DNA of 64,000 bases from DASZZZ01 sp036260375 (GCA_036260375.1 DASZZZ010000044.1:1-64000), one strand, 5' to 3'; positions 7,579 through 16,604 are shown, counted from the first letter of the stretch. The notes: generated by a model from the letters alone, not told the origin. Made by a program: numbers and translations.

Positions 7579-8724
7579 CTACGCGCGCCACTCCCCGCTC
7601 GTCGCCTTGGGACGGTCGGCGAGCGCGTCGTCGGGCTTCCGGTCGGCGGGCCGTTGCGGCACGATCGCCATGCCGGGCAGGTGCGATCGGTCGCCCGTCC
7701 ACGGCCCCGGCGGCGCTACGACCCAGTCGGCGAGCGCGTACGCGACGGCCTCGTAGTTGACGCGCCAGCCGCGGAAGTGCGGCCATGCCTCCTCGGTCGA
7801 GCGCTCCGTACGGAAGCCCGCCTCGAGCGTCCGCTTCACGCCCCCCTCGAACTCCTCGAACGTCAGCTCGATCGGGTCCTCCGGGAACGGGTCGGGGTCG
7901 TACGGGATGCGCACGGCGTCGGCGAGCGAGCGCAGGCAGATGAACCCCATGCGCAGGCACAGGCGCGCCTCGGTCGGCGCGCTGCGGGGGCACAGCGCGA
8001 GGTGCATCGCGGCGGCGTCGAGGACCGCGAGCAGCGCGACGATCCACGACCGCAGCGGGTGCGGCGAGCGGAACGCGATCAGCGTCGGGTAGTTCGTGTG
8101 GCTCTCGGCGACGTCGGCCGCCCACCGCTCCCACTCCGCGTACAGGTCCGGAAGGCGGTCGTGCAGGTTGACGAGCTCGTGGCGCGCGAGGATCTCCGGC
8201 CCCCACGCGGGTGCGCCGGCGCGGCTCTGCAGCAGCGTGACCATCGTCTCCCTGCGGTTGAACGAGCCGTACAGCGTCGGCAGATACGCGATGAGGAGCG
8301 CGACGACGACCAGGCCGCTGGCGCCGGCGAGCAGGTGGACCGGCACCGCGCCCGTGGACGGCGGTGCGAAGCCGAGCGTCAGCATCGCGGAGCCGCTCTC
8401 GCGCAGCGCCTCCGCCAGCGACCCATCGGGAACGAGCGGCCACAGCATCAGCGCGAACCCGACGAACAGCATGAGAAGCCACGCCGCGAGCATGGCGACG
8501 AGTGCGATTGGGCCGAGGAACGCGAGCACGCGGTCCTTGCGCTCGTAGTCGTCGAAGCGGTTCGCGACGACGAGGAACGCCCGGCGAACGGTGCGTTCGA
8601 CGACGATCTGAAGGCGCGACGCGAAGCCCCGCGGCACCACGAGCATCTTGATGAGCGACGACACGCTGAGGCCCACGACCCCGATGCCGATCGCGAACGC
8701 GACCCAGCGCACCGCATCCATCAC
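7579..8724 (-). CDS. Conserved membrane protein with ion-channel-like pore segment
   Basis: The 381-residue protein has a hydrophobic helix at the N-terminus (about 4-26), two to three more between about 65 and 150, and a long soluble C-terminal part. Between helices lies SGSAMLTLGFAPPST, which resembles the TLGxG pore loop of potassium channels, although the second glycine is replaced. A channel-like role is inference. The start is GTG at 8724 or ATG one codon later. It is the first gene of a three-gene unit with the F420-type reductase and the toroid-like protein. Confidence 0.65.
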   Translation of the reverse strand: MMDAVRWVAFAIGIGVVGLSVSSLIKMLVVPRGFASRLQIVVERTVRRAFLVVANRFDDYERKDRVLAFLGPIALVAMLAAWLLMLFVGFALMLWPLVPDGSLAEALRESGSAMLTLGFAPPSTGAVPVHLLAGASGLVVVALLIAYLPTLYGSFNRRETMVTLLQSRAGAPAWGPEILARHELVNLHDRLPDLYAEWERWAADVAESHTNYPTLIAFRSPHPLRSWIVALLAVLDAAAMHLALCPRSAPTEARLCLRMGFICLRSLADAVRIPYDPDPFPEDPIELTFEEFEGGVKRTLEAGFRTERSTEEAWPHFRGWRVNYEAVAYALADWVVAPPGPWTGDRSHLPGMAIVPQRPADRKPDDALADRPKATSGEWRA

Positions 8725-8774
8725 TCGTGCCTTCGCGCCGCGTCCACGCCCGCATCCTAGGCCGCGGTGCGCCG

Positions 8775-8780
8775 TATACG
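8775..8780 (+). promoter_or_regulatory. -10 box giving a leaderless or near-leaderless mRNA for the epimerase
   Basis: TATACG lies 9 nt before the ATG at 8790, so transcription should begin at or within a few bases of the start codon. No Shine-Dalgarno box is present, which fits leaderless translation. Confidence 0.4.
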
Positions 8781-8789
8781 GTGGCTCCC

Positions 8790-9848
8790 ATGCCCGAGAG
8801 CGTCCCGCCGCGGCGCGACCGCGACCTCGCGGTCGCGGTGACCGGCCCGACCGGCGAGATCGGACGCGCCCTGCTCCGCGCGCTCGAGCGAGAGCCGTCC
8901 GTGGCGCGCGTCGAGGCGATGGGACGGCGCGCGTTCGACCCGGCGGCGGCGGGGCTCGCCAAGGTGCGCTACCGGCGCGGCGACGTCACCGACCGCGCCG
9001 CGGTGCACGCTCTCGTCGACGGCGCCGACGTCGTCGTGCACCTCGCGTTCGCGATCTTCGACCGTCCCGAGGCCGCGCGCGCGGTCAACGTGACGGGCTC
9101 GCGCAACGTGTTCGAGGCGGCGCTGCACGCGGGGGCGCGCCGCCTCGTGTACACGTCGTCGATCGCGGCGTACGGCTTCCACGAGGACACGCCGGCCGTC
9201 GTCAACGAGGAGCACCCCGCGCGCGGCAGCGACGACCATCCGTACTCGGCGCAGAAGGCCGACGTCGAGCGCATGCTCGACAACGTCGCGCGGGGGCGCG
9301 ACGCCGACGTCTACGTGTTCCGTCCCTGCATCGTCGCGGGCCCCACCGCGACGATGCTCGTGGAGCGGATCCCGTACGTCGGGCTGCAGCGGCGCATGCC
9401 GGGCCCGCTGCGGCGCGCGGTCGCCGCGGTGCCGGCGCTGAGGCCGGTGATCCCCGACCCGGGCGTGCCGTTCCAGCTCGTCCACGAGGACGACGTCGCG
9501 CACGCCCTCGTCCGCGCGATCACGGGGGCGGGACCGCCCGGGACCTACAACCTCGCGGCCGACGGCGAGGTCACGCTGTCGGAGCTCGCCGAGGCGCTCG
9601 GGTACTACCGCGTGCGGGTGCCGTCCGGCGCGGTCGAGGCGACCGCCACGATCGTGTCGCGCATGCCGATGCTGCCGGTCGAGACGCGCTGGATCGCGGC
9701 GCTGCGCGTGCCGCTGCGGGTCGACTGCGCAAACGCGCGCGTCAAGCTCGGATGGGCGCCGCGCTACGACGCGCGCGCGACGCTCGCGGCCCTCGTCGCC
9801 GGCGCGCGCGAGCGCGGCCTGCTGCCGTGGCCGGGCCGCGCCCCATGA
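8790..9848 (+). CDS. NAD-dependent epimerase/dehydratase (extended SDR)
   Basis: The 352-residue protein shows the extended-SDR pattern: a Rossmann GxxGxxG (VTGPTGEIGRALL, residues about 17-29), VNVTGSRNVFEAA, a conserved YTSSIAAYGF, and the active-site YxxxK within HPYSAQK. The C-terminal half (FQLVHEDDVAHALVRAI) matches sugar-nucleotide epimerases. The substrate is probably a nucleotide sugar or related compound but cannot be fixed. I chose the ATG at 8790 because a -10 box lies just upstream and the longer frame would run into the divergent promoter. It ends next to an A+T-richer islet. Confidence 0.85.
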   Translation: MPESVPPRRDRDLAVAVTGPTGEIGRALLRALEREPSVARVEAMGRRAFDPAAAGLAKVRYRRGDVTDRAAVHALVDGADVVVHLAFAIFDRPEAARAVNVTGSRNVFEAALHAGARRLVYTSSIAAYGFHEDTPAVVNEEHPARGSDDHPYSAQKADVERMLDNVARGRDADVYVFRPCIVAGPTATMLVERIPYVGLQRRMPGPLRRAVAAVPALRPVIPDPGVPFQLVHEDDVAHALVRAITGAGPPGTYNLAADGEVTLSELAEALGYYRVRVPSGAVEATATIVSRMPMLPVETRWIAALRVPLRVDCANARVKLGWAPRYDARATLAALVAGARERGLLPWPGRAP

Positions 9849-9883
9849 ACATGTTGAAATTGATCACAAGCTAGAGCATGGGG
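9841..9883 (+). terminator. Inverted repeat at the end of the epimerase gene
   Basis: CCCCATG (9841-9847) pairs with CATGGGG (9877-9883) around a 29-nt loop and overlaps the epimerase stop. The stem is short and there is no T-run, so this is a weak candidate. It also marks the left edge of the A+T-richer islet. Confidence 0.2.
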
Positions 9884-9893
9884 GTGATTCTTC

Positions 9894-10322
9894 GTGGGAG
9901 CGAAAAAGACGAGCGGACGTGCGGCTGGTCGACGCGGCATAAGCGTGAGGCGGCTCAACGGCGGCGCTCGCGCATCTGCTCGTCGCGTCAAGGCGACAGG
10001 AACGACGGCGCGTAAGAAGACCACCGCGCGCAAGAAGAGCACTGGTCGGAAGAAAACGACCGCGCGCAAGAAGAGCACCGGCGGAACGAACATCGTGCGC
10101 AAGAGCGTGGTGGCTCGTAAGGAGACTCGCGAGGTCAGCGGGACACGAGCTAAGCGGGGAGAAGCGCACAGGACGATCTGGGAAGAGGAATGGACGCGCG
10201 AATCCACGGAAGAATGGGGCTACGGCGGGGTCGGCAGTGCCAGAGACGCGGCGACCGACATTGAAGCTGATACGGGAAGCACCGGCCCGAAGATGCGCCC
10301 GGATAATTCGGACGAGTTGTAG
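9894..10322 (+). CDS. Lysine-rich histone-H1-like protein
   Basis: The 142-residue protein has a basic N-terminal half with repeats of TARKK/STGRKK (about residues 37-62). This is the pattern of bacterial histone-H1-like and mycobacterial HupB-tail-type DNA-binding regions. The C-terminal half is acidic and Trp-rich (TIWEEEWTRESTEEWGYGG). The basic region should bind nucleic acid without sequence preference; the acidic part is unlike known H1 homologues. Start is GTG. Codon use is visibly richer in A and T than in neighbouring genes. It is followed by a membrane-protein gene after 19 nt. Confidence 0.55.
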   Translation: MGAKKTSGRAAGRRGISVRRLNGGARASARRVKATGTTARKKTTARKKSTGRKKTTARKKSTGGTNIVRKSVVARKETREVSGTRAKRGEAHRTIWEEEWTRESTEEWGYGGVGSARDAATDIEADTGSTGPKMRPDNSDEL

Positions 10323-10341
10323 GAATGAGGCGAAATAGCCC

Positions 10342-10776
10342 GTGAGCAAGGATGAGGACCGCAAAAACGTCGCTCAGCTCGACCGGCAGAAGGTCTGGGA
10401 GACACGGGATTACTTTTCAACCACGGCCAGCACGATCGTGCGGCAGCTGGGCTTCGCTGGTATAGCTCTCGTGTGGCTATTCCGACGTGAGACGGAGGGA
10501 GGCGTAGGCGTGTTGCCTCCCGATTTGCGCTTTCCTTCTCTACTCGTCGTGCTTGCGTTGACGTTCGATCTGCTTCACTACGTTTGGGGCTCGGCGGCGT
10601 GGGGACTGTTTGGGCGCCACAAGGAACGCAAGATCCATGGTCGAGAGCAGACAGAGCCCTTTGACGCTCCAACCTGGATGAACTATCCGACGAATCTTTT
10701 TTTCTGGGGAAAGATCGTTCTGATCGTTTACGCGTACGTCCTTATCGGGGCGTTCGTCGCTGAAACGGTCATGTGA
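10342..10776 (+). CDS. Small membrane protein of unknown function
   Basis: The 144-residue protein has three hydrophobic helices (about 33-50, 64-90 and 116-140) and a polar N-terminal segment, MSKDEDRKNVAQLDRQKVW. Aromatic residues are frequent (YFSTTAS, YVWGSAAWGLFG, NLFFWGKIV). I do not recognise a family. Base composition is A+T-richer than the genome around it, with many T-ending codons, as in the lysine-rich gene just upstream. The two probably arrived together and form one transcription unit ending at a hairpin (10800-10826). Confidence 0.6.
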   Translation: MSKDEDRKNVAQLDRQKVWETRDYFSTTASTIVRQLGFAGIALVWLFRRETEGGVGVLPPDLRFPSLLVVLALTFDLLHYVWGSAAWGLFGRHKERKIHGREQTEPFDAPTWMNYPTNLFFWGKIVLIVYAYVLIGAFVAETVM

Positions 10777-10799
10777 CGGCGAAGTAGTCGATGCAGAGC

Positions 10800-10826
10800 C
10801 GTCTGTCTAGGTACGCTAGTCAGACG
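10800..10826 (+). terminator. Hairpin after the islet genes
   Basis: CGTCTGTCTAG and CTAGTCAGACG form an 11-bp stem with one mismatch and a 5-nt loop, 23 nt after the stop at 10776. It lies between convergent genes and may stop transcription from the left. There is no strong T-run. Confidence 0.4.
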
Positions 10827-10912
10827 ATCGCGTGGGAGCGCAGCTGTTCAGCAGAGGCTCCAACTTAGCCGAACGGTAAGGCGGCGCGAAATCGTTCTGC
10901 CAGCCGGACGTC

Positions 10913-13900
10913 CTAGGCGAACGCCTCGTCGATCAGCTGACGCTGCTCCTGCTCGTGGATCGTCGCGCTGCCCGTCGCGGGGCTCGCGCTCTCGGGGCGC
11001 GCCGCGTGGCTCAACGCGACGCCGTCGGGCATCGCGCCCGAGAGACGGTGGTACACGAATCGCCACGCCCCCATGTTCTCCGGCTCCTCCTGGACCCAGC
11101 GCACGTCGCGCAGGTTCGGGTAGCGGACGAACGTCTCGAGCAGGTCGTCCTGCGGGAACGGGTAGAGCTGCTCGACGCGCACGACCGCGGCCGGCGCGTC
11201 GTCGGCGTCGCGGCGCTCCACGAGATCGACGGAGACCTTCCCGGAGCACAGCAGCACGCGCTCCACGCGCGCGCGGTCGCGCACGCCGTCGTCGTCGATC
11301 GTCTCCCGGAAGCAGCCGTGCTCGAGCTCGGCCGTCGCGCTGCGCGCCGCGGGGTGACGCAGCAGGAACTTGGGCGTCATCACGACCAGCGGCTTGCGCA
11401 GCGAGCGATGCATCTGCCGGCGCAGGACGTGGAAGTACTGCGCCGCCGTGGTCGGCTGGACGACCTGTATGCCGTCCTCCGCGGCGAGCGCGAGGAAGCG
11501 CTCGAGGCGCGCGCTCGAGTGCTCCGGGCCCTGGCCCTCGTAGCCGTGCGGAAGCAGCATGACGAGACCGCTCTGCTGGTCCCACTTGTCCTCGCCCGCG
11601 ACGACGAACTGGTCGACGACCACCTGCGCCTCGTTGACGAAGTCGCCGAACTGCGCCTCCCAGCACACGAGCGCGTCGCCGTTCGACACCGAGTACCCGT
11701 ACTCGAAGCCGAGCACGGCGAACTCCGACAGCGGGCTGTCGAACGCGCGGAACGGAGCCTGGCCCGCGCCGAGGTTGTTCAGCGGCGTGTACTCCTCCTC
11801 GGTGCGGTAGTCGACGAGCACGGAGTGGCGCTGGCTGAACGTCCCGCGGCGCGAGTCCTGGCCCGACAGACGCACCGAGATCCCTTCGAGCAGCAGGGTG
11901 CCGAACGCGAGCGCCTCGCCGTGCGCCCAGTCGACCGCGTCGTCGTCGAGCAGCCCCGCGCGCCGCTCGATCTGCTTCTTGAGCTTGGGGTGCGGCTCGA
12001 ACCCCTGCGGGAACGTCGTCAGCGCGCCGTGGACCAGCTCGAGCCGGTCGCGCGGGACCCCCGTCTCGACGCGCGGCGCGACGCCGAGCGGTCGGGGCGG
12101 AGCGGCGGCGCGCACGTCCTCGGGGCGCTCGGCGTGGCGCGTCGCCTCGAAGCCCTCCTGCAGGCGCGCGTTGAAGTCCTCGAGCGACTGCTCCGCCTCC
12201 TCGACGCTGAGCTCGCCGCGGTTGAGCAGCCACTCGGTGTAGAGCTTGCGGGTCGAGCGCCGGTCCTTGATGCGCGCGTACATCGCCGGCTGCGTGAAAG
12301 CGGGCTCGTCGGCCTCGTTGTGTCCGTGGCGGCGATAGCACACGAGGTCGACGACGACGTCGCGGTGGAACGTCTTGCGGTACTCGTAGGCGAGCTTGAC
12401 GACCTTGACGCACGCCTCCGGGTCGTCGCCGTTCACGTGGAATATCGGCGCCTGGATCATCTTCGCGATGTCGGTCGCGTACTTGCTCGACCGCCCCGAC
12501 GCCGGCGACGTCGTGAAGCCGATGTTGTTGTTGACGACGACGTGCACGGTCCCGCCGGTCCGGTAGCCGCGCAGCTCCGACATCGAGAACGTCTCCGCGA
12601 CGACGCCCTGGCCGGCGAACGCGGCGTCGCCGTGCAACAGCACCGGCATGACGCGCTCGAACGGGTCCTGCGGCAACAGGTCCTGCGCGGCGCGCGCCAT
12701 GCCCTCCACGACCGGGTCGACGGCCTCGAGGTGCGACGGGTTCGACGCCAGCACGACCGCGAGCTCGTTGCCGGCGCGCGAGCGGAAGCATCCCGTCATG
12801 CCGAGGTGGTACTTGACGTCGCCGGAGCCCTGGACGCTGTCGGGGTCGATGTCGCCCTCGAACTCGCGGAAGATGTCGCGCAGCGGCTTGCCGACGACGT
12901 TCGCGAGCACGTTGAGCCGGCCGCGGTGCGACATCCCCATGACGAGCTCGATGACGCCGTCGTCCGCGGCGCGCTCGAACAGGGCGTCGAGCATCGGCAC
13001 GAGGCTGTCGGCGCCCTCGATCGAGAAGCGCTTGTGGCCGGTGTACTTGGAGTGCAGGAAGCGCTCGAACGCCTCCGCCGCGTTGAGGCGGTCGAGGACG
13101 TGTTTCTTCTCCTCCAGCGGGAGCTCGTCGTCGGCGCCGCCCTCGATGCGCTGCTGGATCCAGCGCTTCTGCTCGGGGTCGGAGATGTGCATGTACTCGA
13201 CGCCGATCGTGCGGCAGTACGCGTCGCGCAGGCGGTCGAGGATCGCGCGCAGCGACTGCTTGCGGGGGCCGGGAAGGCCCTCGGTCAGGAACTCGCGGTC
13301 GAGGTCCCACACCGTGAGCCCGTAGTGGGACAGGTCGAGCTCGGGATGCGACAGCACCTCCCAGCCGATGGGGTTGAGCTCCGCGAGGAGGTGGCCGCGC
13401 ACGCGGTACATGTTGACGAGCTGGATGACGCGCGACTGCTTCTCGAGATCGACGTCGAGCCCGTCGGCCGGCGCGTGGTCGCGGCTCCAGCGCACCGGCT
13501 CATAGGGGATGCGCAACGACGCGAAGATCTCGTCGTAGAAGCGGTCGGCGCCGAGCAGAAGGTCGTGCACGCGCGCGAGGAACTCGCCCGACTCGGCGCC
13601 CTGGATGACGCGATGGTCGTACGTCGACGTGAGCGTGATCACCTTGCTGACGCCCATGCGTGCGAGCAGCCGGGGATCGGACGCCTCGTACTCGGTCGGG
13701 AAGCCGATCGCGCCGACCCCGACGATCACGCCCTGGCCCGCCATCAGGCGCGGCACCGACATGCGCGTGCCAACGGTGCCCGGGTTGGTGAGCGTCACGG
13801 TCGTGCCGTCGAAGTCCTCGAGCGTCAGCTCGTTCGACCGCACCTTGCGGATGAGGTCCTCGTAGCAGCCGAAGAACTCGGAGAAGTCGAGGCCGTCGGC

Positions 13901-14521
13901 GTGCTTGATGTTCGGCACCAGCAGGACCCGGCCCCCGGAGCGCTCGACGTCGACGGCGAGGCCGAAGTTGACGTGCTTGTGGTGCACGACGTGCGGGACG
14001 CCGTCGACCTCGGCGTAGCTGGCGCGCATCCCCGGACGCGCCTCGAGCGCCTTGAGGACGGCCCACCCGACGACGTGCGTGAACGAGACCTTGCCGCCCC
14101 GCCGGCCGGCGAGGTACCGGTTCACGATGCGGCGGTTCTCCTCGAGCAGCTTGGCCGGCAACGTGCGGACCGACGTCGCGGTCGGGACGCCGAGCGACGT
14201 CTCCATGTTCTCCGCGATGCGCGCCGCGACGCCGCGCAGCGGCGCCGCGTCCTCGGGTGCCTCGGCCGCGGGCCGCGCCGGCGCCGGAGCGCGCCGCGGC
14301 GCGGTCGGCTGCGCGTCGGCGGGCGCGGCGCCGCCCCGCTCGGGCGCGGCCGCGTCGCCGTCGCCGCGCTCCCGGGCGCCGTCGTGGGCGGGGCGATAGT
14401 CCTCGAAGAAGTCGCGCCACGCCTCGCCGACCGCCTTGGGATTGTCCTGGTAGCGACGGTACATCTCGTCGACGAGCCAGATGTTGGGGCCGAAGGCCTC
14501 CCGTGCGATGTCCTTGTCCAC
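10913..14521 (-). CDS. kgd: Multifunctional 2-oxoglutarate decarboxylase/dehydrogenase (E2-E1 fusion)
   Basis: The 1202-residue enzyme has the full actinobacterial Kgd/SucA layout. A short E1-type N-terminal helix region (1-45) is followed by a Pro/Ala linker and a succinyltransferase (E2-like) core at about 95-330 with the catalytic DHRVIQGAESGEF. The thiamine-diphosphate E1 domain fills the rest, with GDAAFAGQGVVAE near residue 637 followed by VVVNNNIGFT. It converts 2-oxoglutarate to succinyl-CoA or succinic semialdehyde in the TCA cycle together with dihydrolipoamide dehydrogenase. No lipoyl domain is visible, as usual for this form. Start is GTG at 14521. It stands alone, divergent from the FIST gene. 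Confidence 0.96.
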   Translation of the reverse strand: MDKDIAREAFGPNIWLVDEMYRRYQDNPKAVGEAWRDFFEDYRPAHDGARERGDGDAAAPERGGAAPADAQPTAPRRAPAPARPAAEAPEDAAPLRGVAARIAENMETSLGVPTATSVRTLPAKLLEENRRIVNRYLAGRRGGKVSFTHVVGWAVLKALEARPGMRASYAEVDGVPHVVHHKHVNFGLAVDVERSGGRVLLVPNIKHADGLDFSEFFGCYEDLIRKVRSNELTLEDFDGTTVTLTNPGTVGTRMSVPRLMAGQGVIVGVGAIGFPTEYEASDPRLLARMGVSKVITLTSTYDHRVIQGAESGEFLARVHDLLLGADRFYDEIFASLRIPYEPVRWSRDHAPADGLDVDLEKQSRVIQLVNMYRVRGHLLAELNPIGWEVLSHPELDLSHYGLTVWDLDREFLTEGLPGPRKQSLRAILDRLRDAYCRTIGVEYMHISDPEQKRWIQQRIEGGADDELPLEEKKHVLDRLNAAEAFERFLHSKYTGHKRFSIEGADSLVPMLDALFERAADDGVIELVMGMSHRGRLNVLANVVGKPLRDIFREFEGDIDPDSVQGSGDVKYHLGMTGCFRSRAGNELAVVLASNPSHLEAVDPVVEGMARAAQDLLPQDPFERVMPVLLHGDAAFAGQGVVAETFSMSELRGYRTGGTVHVVVNNNIGFTTSPASGRSSKYATDIAKMIQAPIFHVNGDDPEACVKVVKLAYEYRKTFHRDVVVDLVCYRRHGHNEADEPAFTQPAMYARIKDRRSTRKLYTEWLLNRGELSVEEAEQSLEDFNARLQEGFEATRHAERPEDVRAAAPPRPLGVAPRVETGVPRDRLELVHGALTTFPQGFEPHPKLKKQIERRAGLLDDDAVDWAHGEALAFGTLLLEGISVRLSGQDSRRGTFSQRHSVLVDYRTEEEYTPLNNLGAGQAPFRAFDSPLSEFAVLGFEYGYSVSNGDALVCWEAQFGDFVNEAQVVVDQFVVAGEDKWDQQSGLVMLLPHGYEGQGPEHSSARLERFLALAAEDGIQVVQPTTAAQYFHVLRRQMHRSLRKPLVVMTPKFLLRHPAARSATAELEHGCFRETIDDDGVRDRARVERVLLCSGKVSVDLVERRDADDAPAAVVRVEQLYPFPQDDLLETFVRYPNLRDVRWVQEEPENMGAWRFVYHRLSGAMPDGVALSHAARPESASPATGSATIHEQEQRQLIDEAFA

Positions 14522-14631
14522 TCAGCTCACCGTCGTCGTGATCGCGTGTCGTCGTGCCGCTCCAGGGTACTTGCGTACCCGCCGTCGGCGTGACGAGACA
14601 CACCGTCGCCGACCCGGCGTCGGCGAAGGGG

Positions 14632-14637
14632 TAGGTT
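14632..14637 (+). promoter_or_regulatory. -10 box for leaderless FIST gene
   Basis: TAGGTT is followed by 6 nt and then the GTG start at 14644, so the message should begin at or next to the start codon. No Shine-Dalgarno box is present. Confidence 0.4.
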
Positions 14638-14643
14638 GGACCG

Positions 14644-15795
14644 GTGAAGGCGGGGGCCGGGCTGTCGACGACGGCACACGGGCGCACCGCGGCGGTCGAG
14701 GCGGCGCTCGAGGCGCGCACCGCGCTCGACGGCGCCACGGCCGATCTCGCGCTCGTGTTCGCGTCGCCGCACTTCGCGTCCGACGCCGCGTCGGTGCTCG
14801 ACGCGGTCCACGAGGCCGCCGGGCCGGGCGCCGTCGTCGGGTGCGTCGCGGAGGGCGTCGTCGGCGGCGCTCGCGAGATCGAGTCCGAGGCCGCCGTGTC
14901 GGTGTGGCTCGCGGCCCTCGGCGCGCCCGTCGAGACGTTCCACGCGACGTTCGCGCGCCTCGGCGACGCCGGCGCGTTCTCCGGCTGGCCCGAGGCCGAC
15001 GGCAGCTTCCTGCTGCTGTGCGACCCGGCGTCGTTTCCCGCCGACGCGCTGCTCGACTACCTCAACGAGCACTCGCCGCGCACGCGTGTCGTCGGCGGGC
15101 TCGCCGGCGCGGGCGGCCGCGGCGGAGCTCGGCTGTTCGTCGACCGCGACGTCGTCACCGGCGGCGCCGTCGGCGTCAGGCTCCCCGACGACGTCTCCGT
15201 CGTCCCGCTCGTGTCGCAGGGATGCCGGCCCGTCGGCTCGCCGCTGACCGTCACCAAGGCGGAGGGCAACGTGATCTACGAGCTCGCCGGCAAGCCGCCG
15301 GTCGAGCACCTCCGGACACTGTACGCGTCGCTGCCGGAGGACGACCGCCGCCTGCTCGGCGAGGGCCTGCTGCTCGGCCGCATCATCGACGAGTACAAGA
15401 GCGAGTTCGAGGCGGGCGACTTCCTCGTGCGCGCCGTCATGGGCGCCGACGCGGACAACGGCGCGATCGCGGTCGGCGACGTCGTCGACGTCGGCGAGGC
15501 GGTGCAGTTCCACGTCCGCGACGCCCGGTCCGCCGACGACGACCTGCGCGCCACGCTCGCCGCGGCACGCGCCGTGCTCGCCGGCCGCAGCGCGTCGGGC
15601 GCGCTGCTGTTCACGTGCAACGGGCGTGGCGTGCGCATGTTCGGCGCGCCCGACCACGACGCACGCCTCGTCGCCGCCGAGCTCGGCGCCCCGGTGGCGG
15701 GCTTCTTCTGCGCCGGCGAGCTCGGGCCCGTCGGCGGGCGCAACTTCCTGCACGGGTTCACCGCGTCGCTCGCGGTGTTCGCCGACGGAGCGTGA
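14644..15795 (+). CDS. FIST N/C domain sensory protein
   Basis: The 383-residue protein carries the FIST N-terminal domain (about 15-215, with LVFASPHF, VVGCVAEGVV and GGLAGAG) and the FIST_C domain (about 225-375, with VEHLRTLYASLP, FLVRAVMGADADNGAIAVGD and FTCNGRG..F.APDHDA). FIST domains are thought to sense small ligands such as amino acids. This protein has no attached output domain, so it should act as a ligand-binding protein with a partner. The GTG start follows a -10 box at once. Its stop lies where an endonuclease-V-like frame begins, so the two genes may be coupled. Confidence 0.88.
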   Translation: MKAGAGLSTTAHGRTAAVEAALEARTALDGATADLALVFASPHFASDAASVLDAVHEAAGPGAVVGCVAEGVVGGAREIESEAAVSVWLAALGAPVETFHATFARLGDAGAFSGWPEADGSFLLLCDPASFPADALLDYLNEHSPRTRVVGGLAGAGGRGGARLFVDRDVVTGGAVGVRLPDDVSVVPLVSQGCRPVGSPLTVTKAEGNVIYELAGKPPVEHLRTLYASLPEDDRRLLGEGLLLGRIIDEYKSEFEAGDFLVRAVMGADADNGAIAVGDVVDVGEAVQFHVRDARSADDDLRATLAAARAVLAGRSASGALLFTCNGRGVRMFGAPDHDARLVAAELGAPVAGFFCAGELGPVGGRNFLHGFTASLAVFADGA

Positions 15796-16465
15796 CGCGC
15801 GGCGCGACGCGTGGCCCGCGTCGCGCCCCGCCCTCGAGGCGCTGCAGCGCGACCTCGGCCGCGCCCGGCCGGAGGCGTGGCGACCGCCGTCCCGGCCGCT
15901 CGTCGTCGCGGCGTGCTACGCGTGCTTCGACGACGGGGGCCGGGCGTGGGCCGGCGCCGCCGCGACGCGCCACCGCAGGCCGATCGCCACCGCGGTCGCG
16001 TGCGCGCCAGTGGCGCACCCGTACCAGCCGGGTCTGCTCGCGCGCCGCGAGGGGCCGCTGCTCGAGCGCGCGCTGCGCTCGCTCGTGACGCCGGTCGACG
16101 TCGTCGTCGTCAACGCCACCGGACGCGACCACCCCCGGCGCGCCGGGCTCGCGCTGCATCTCGGCGCCGCGCTCGACGTCCCTACGGTCGGCGTGACCGA
16201 CCGGCCCCTCGTCGCGAGCGCCGGCGTGCCGGCAGCCGAGCGCGGCGCGGCGGCGCCGCTCGAGCTCGACGGCGATTGCGTCGGCGCCGTCGTGCGGACG
16301 CGCGCCGGGGCGCGGCCCGTCGTCGTGCACGCGGCGTGGCGCACCGATCCCGACGTCGCGCTCGAGGTCGTGATGCGGTGCGTGCGGCGCGCACGCACGC
16401 CCGAACCGCTGCGGCGCGCCCGCCGCGCCGCCCGGGTCGCGCGCGCCGGCGGCCGCCGCGCGTAA
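15626..16465 (+). CDS. Endonuclease V-like protein with lost catalytic residues; start unresolved
   Basis: The reading frame matches endonuclease V (Nfi): ALEALQRDL near the N-terminus, VVAACYACFD, then PYQPGLLARREGPLLERAL, then VNATGRDHPRRAGLALHLG and VPTVGVTD. Against the family, the metal-binding Asp of GVDVSY is Tyr (codon 15917-15919) and the Asp of VDGHG is Asn (16112-16114); the Glu (16049-16051) is kept. The deoxyinosine nuclease activity is therefore probably lost. No ATG, GTG or TTG starts this frame between 15626 and the conserved region. The natural GTGA-coupled GTG at 15792 is in another frame, so the start is uncertain: a CTG at 15842, a real long overlap from 15626, or a frameshift. 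Confidence 0.65.
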   Translation: MACACSARPTTTHASSPPSSAPRWRASSAPASSGPSAGATSCTGSPRRSRCSPTERDARRDAWPASRPALEALQRDLGRARPEAWRPPSRPLVVAACYACFDDGGRAWAGAAATRHRRPIATAVACAPVAHPYQPGLLARREGPLLERALRSLVTPVDVVVVNATGRDHPRRAGLALHLGAALDVPTVGVTDRPLVASAGVPAAERGAAAPLELDGDCVGAVVRTRAGARPVVVHAAWRTDPDVALEVVMRCVRRARTPEPLRRARRAARVARAGGRRA

Positions 16466-16474
16466 GCCGTTGTC

Positions 16475-16496
16475 CCGGCGCGACGACGCGCGCCGG
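16475..16496 (+). terminator. GC-rich hairpin after the endonuclease V-like gene
   Basis: CCGGCGCG and CGCGCCGG form a perfect 8-bp stem with a 6-nt loop, 9 nt after the stop at 16465. There is no T-run. It is a plausible transcription end before the MFS gene. Confidence 0.4.
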
Positions 16497-16604
16497 TCCG
16501 CGTCGTGGCGGCGCGCCAACGGACTCCGCGCCGGGAACACGGGGCCGCGGGCGCGCCTTGTAGAGCGAGAGGGGGCGCCGCGTCGTCGAACGGAGGGATC
16601 GGAA

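Noticed and set aside
10955..14593. Long plus-strand open frame opposite kgd
   Set aside because: Antisense shadow of a fully recognised enzyme; sequence is repetitive Arg/Val/Asp with no motif.
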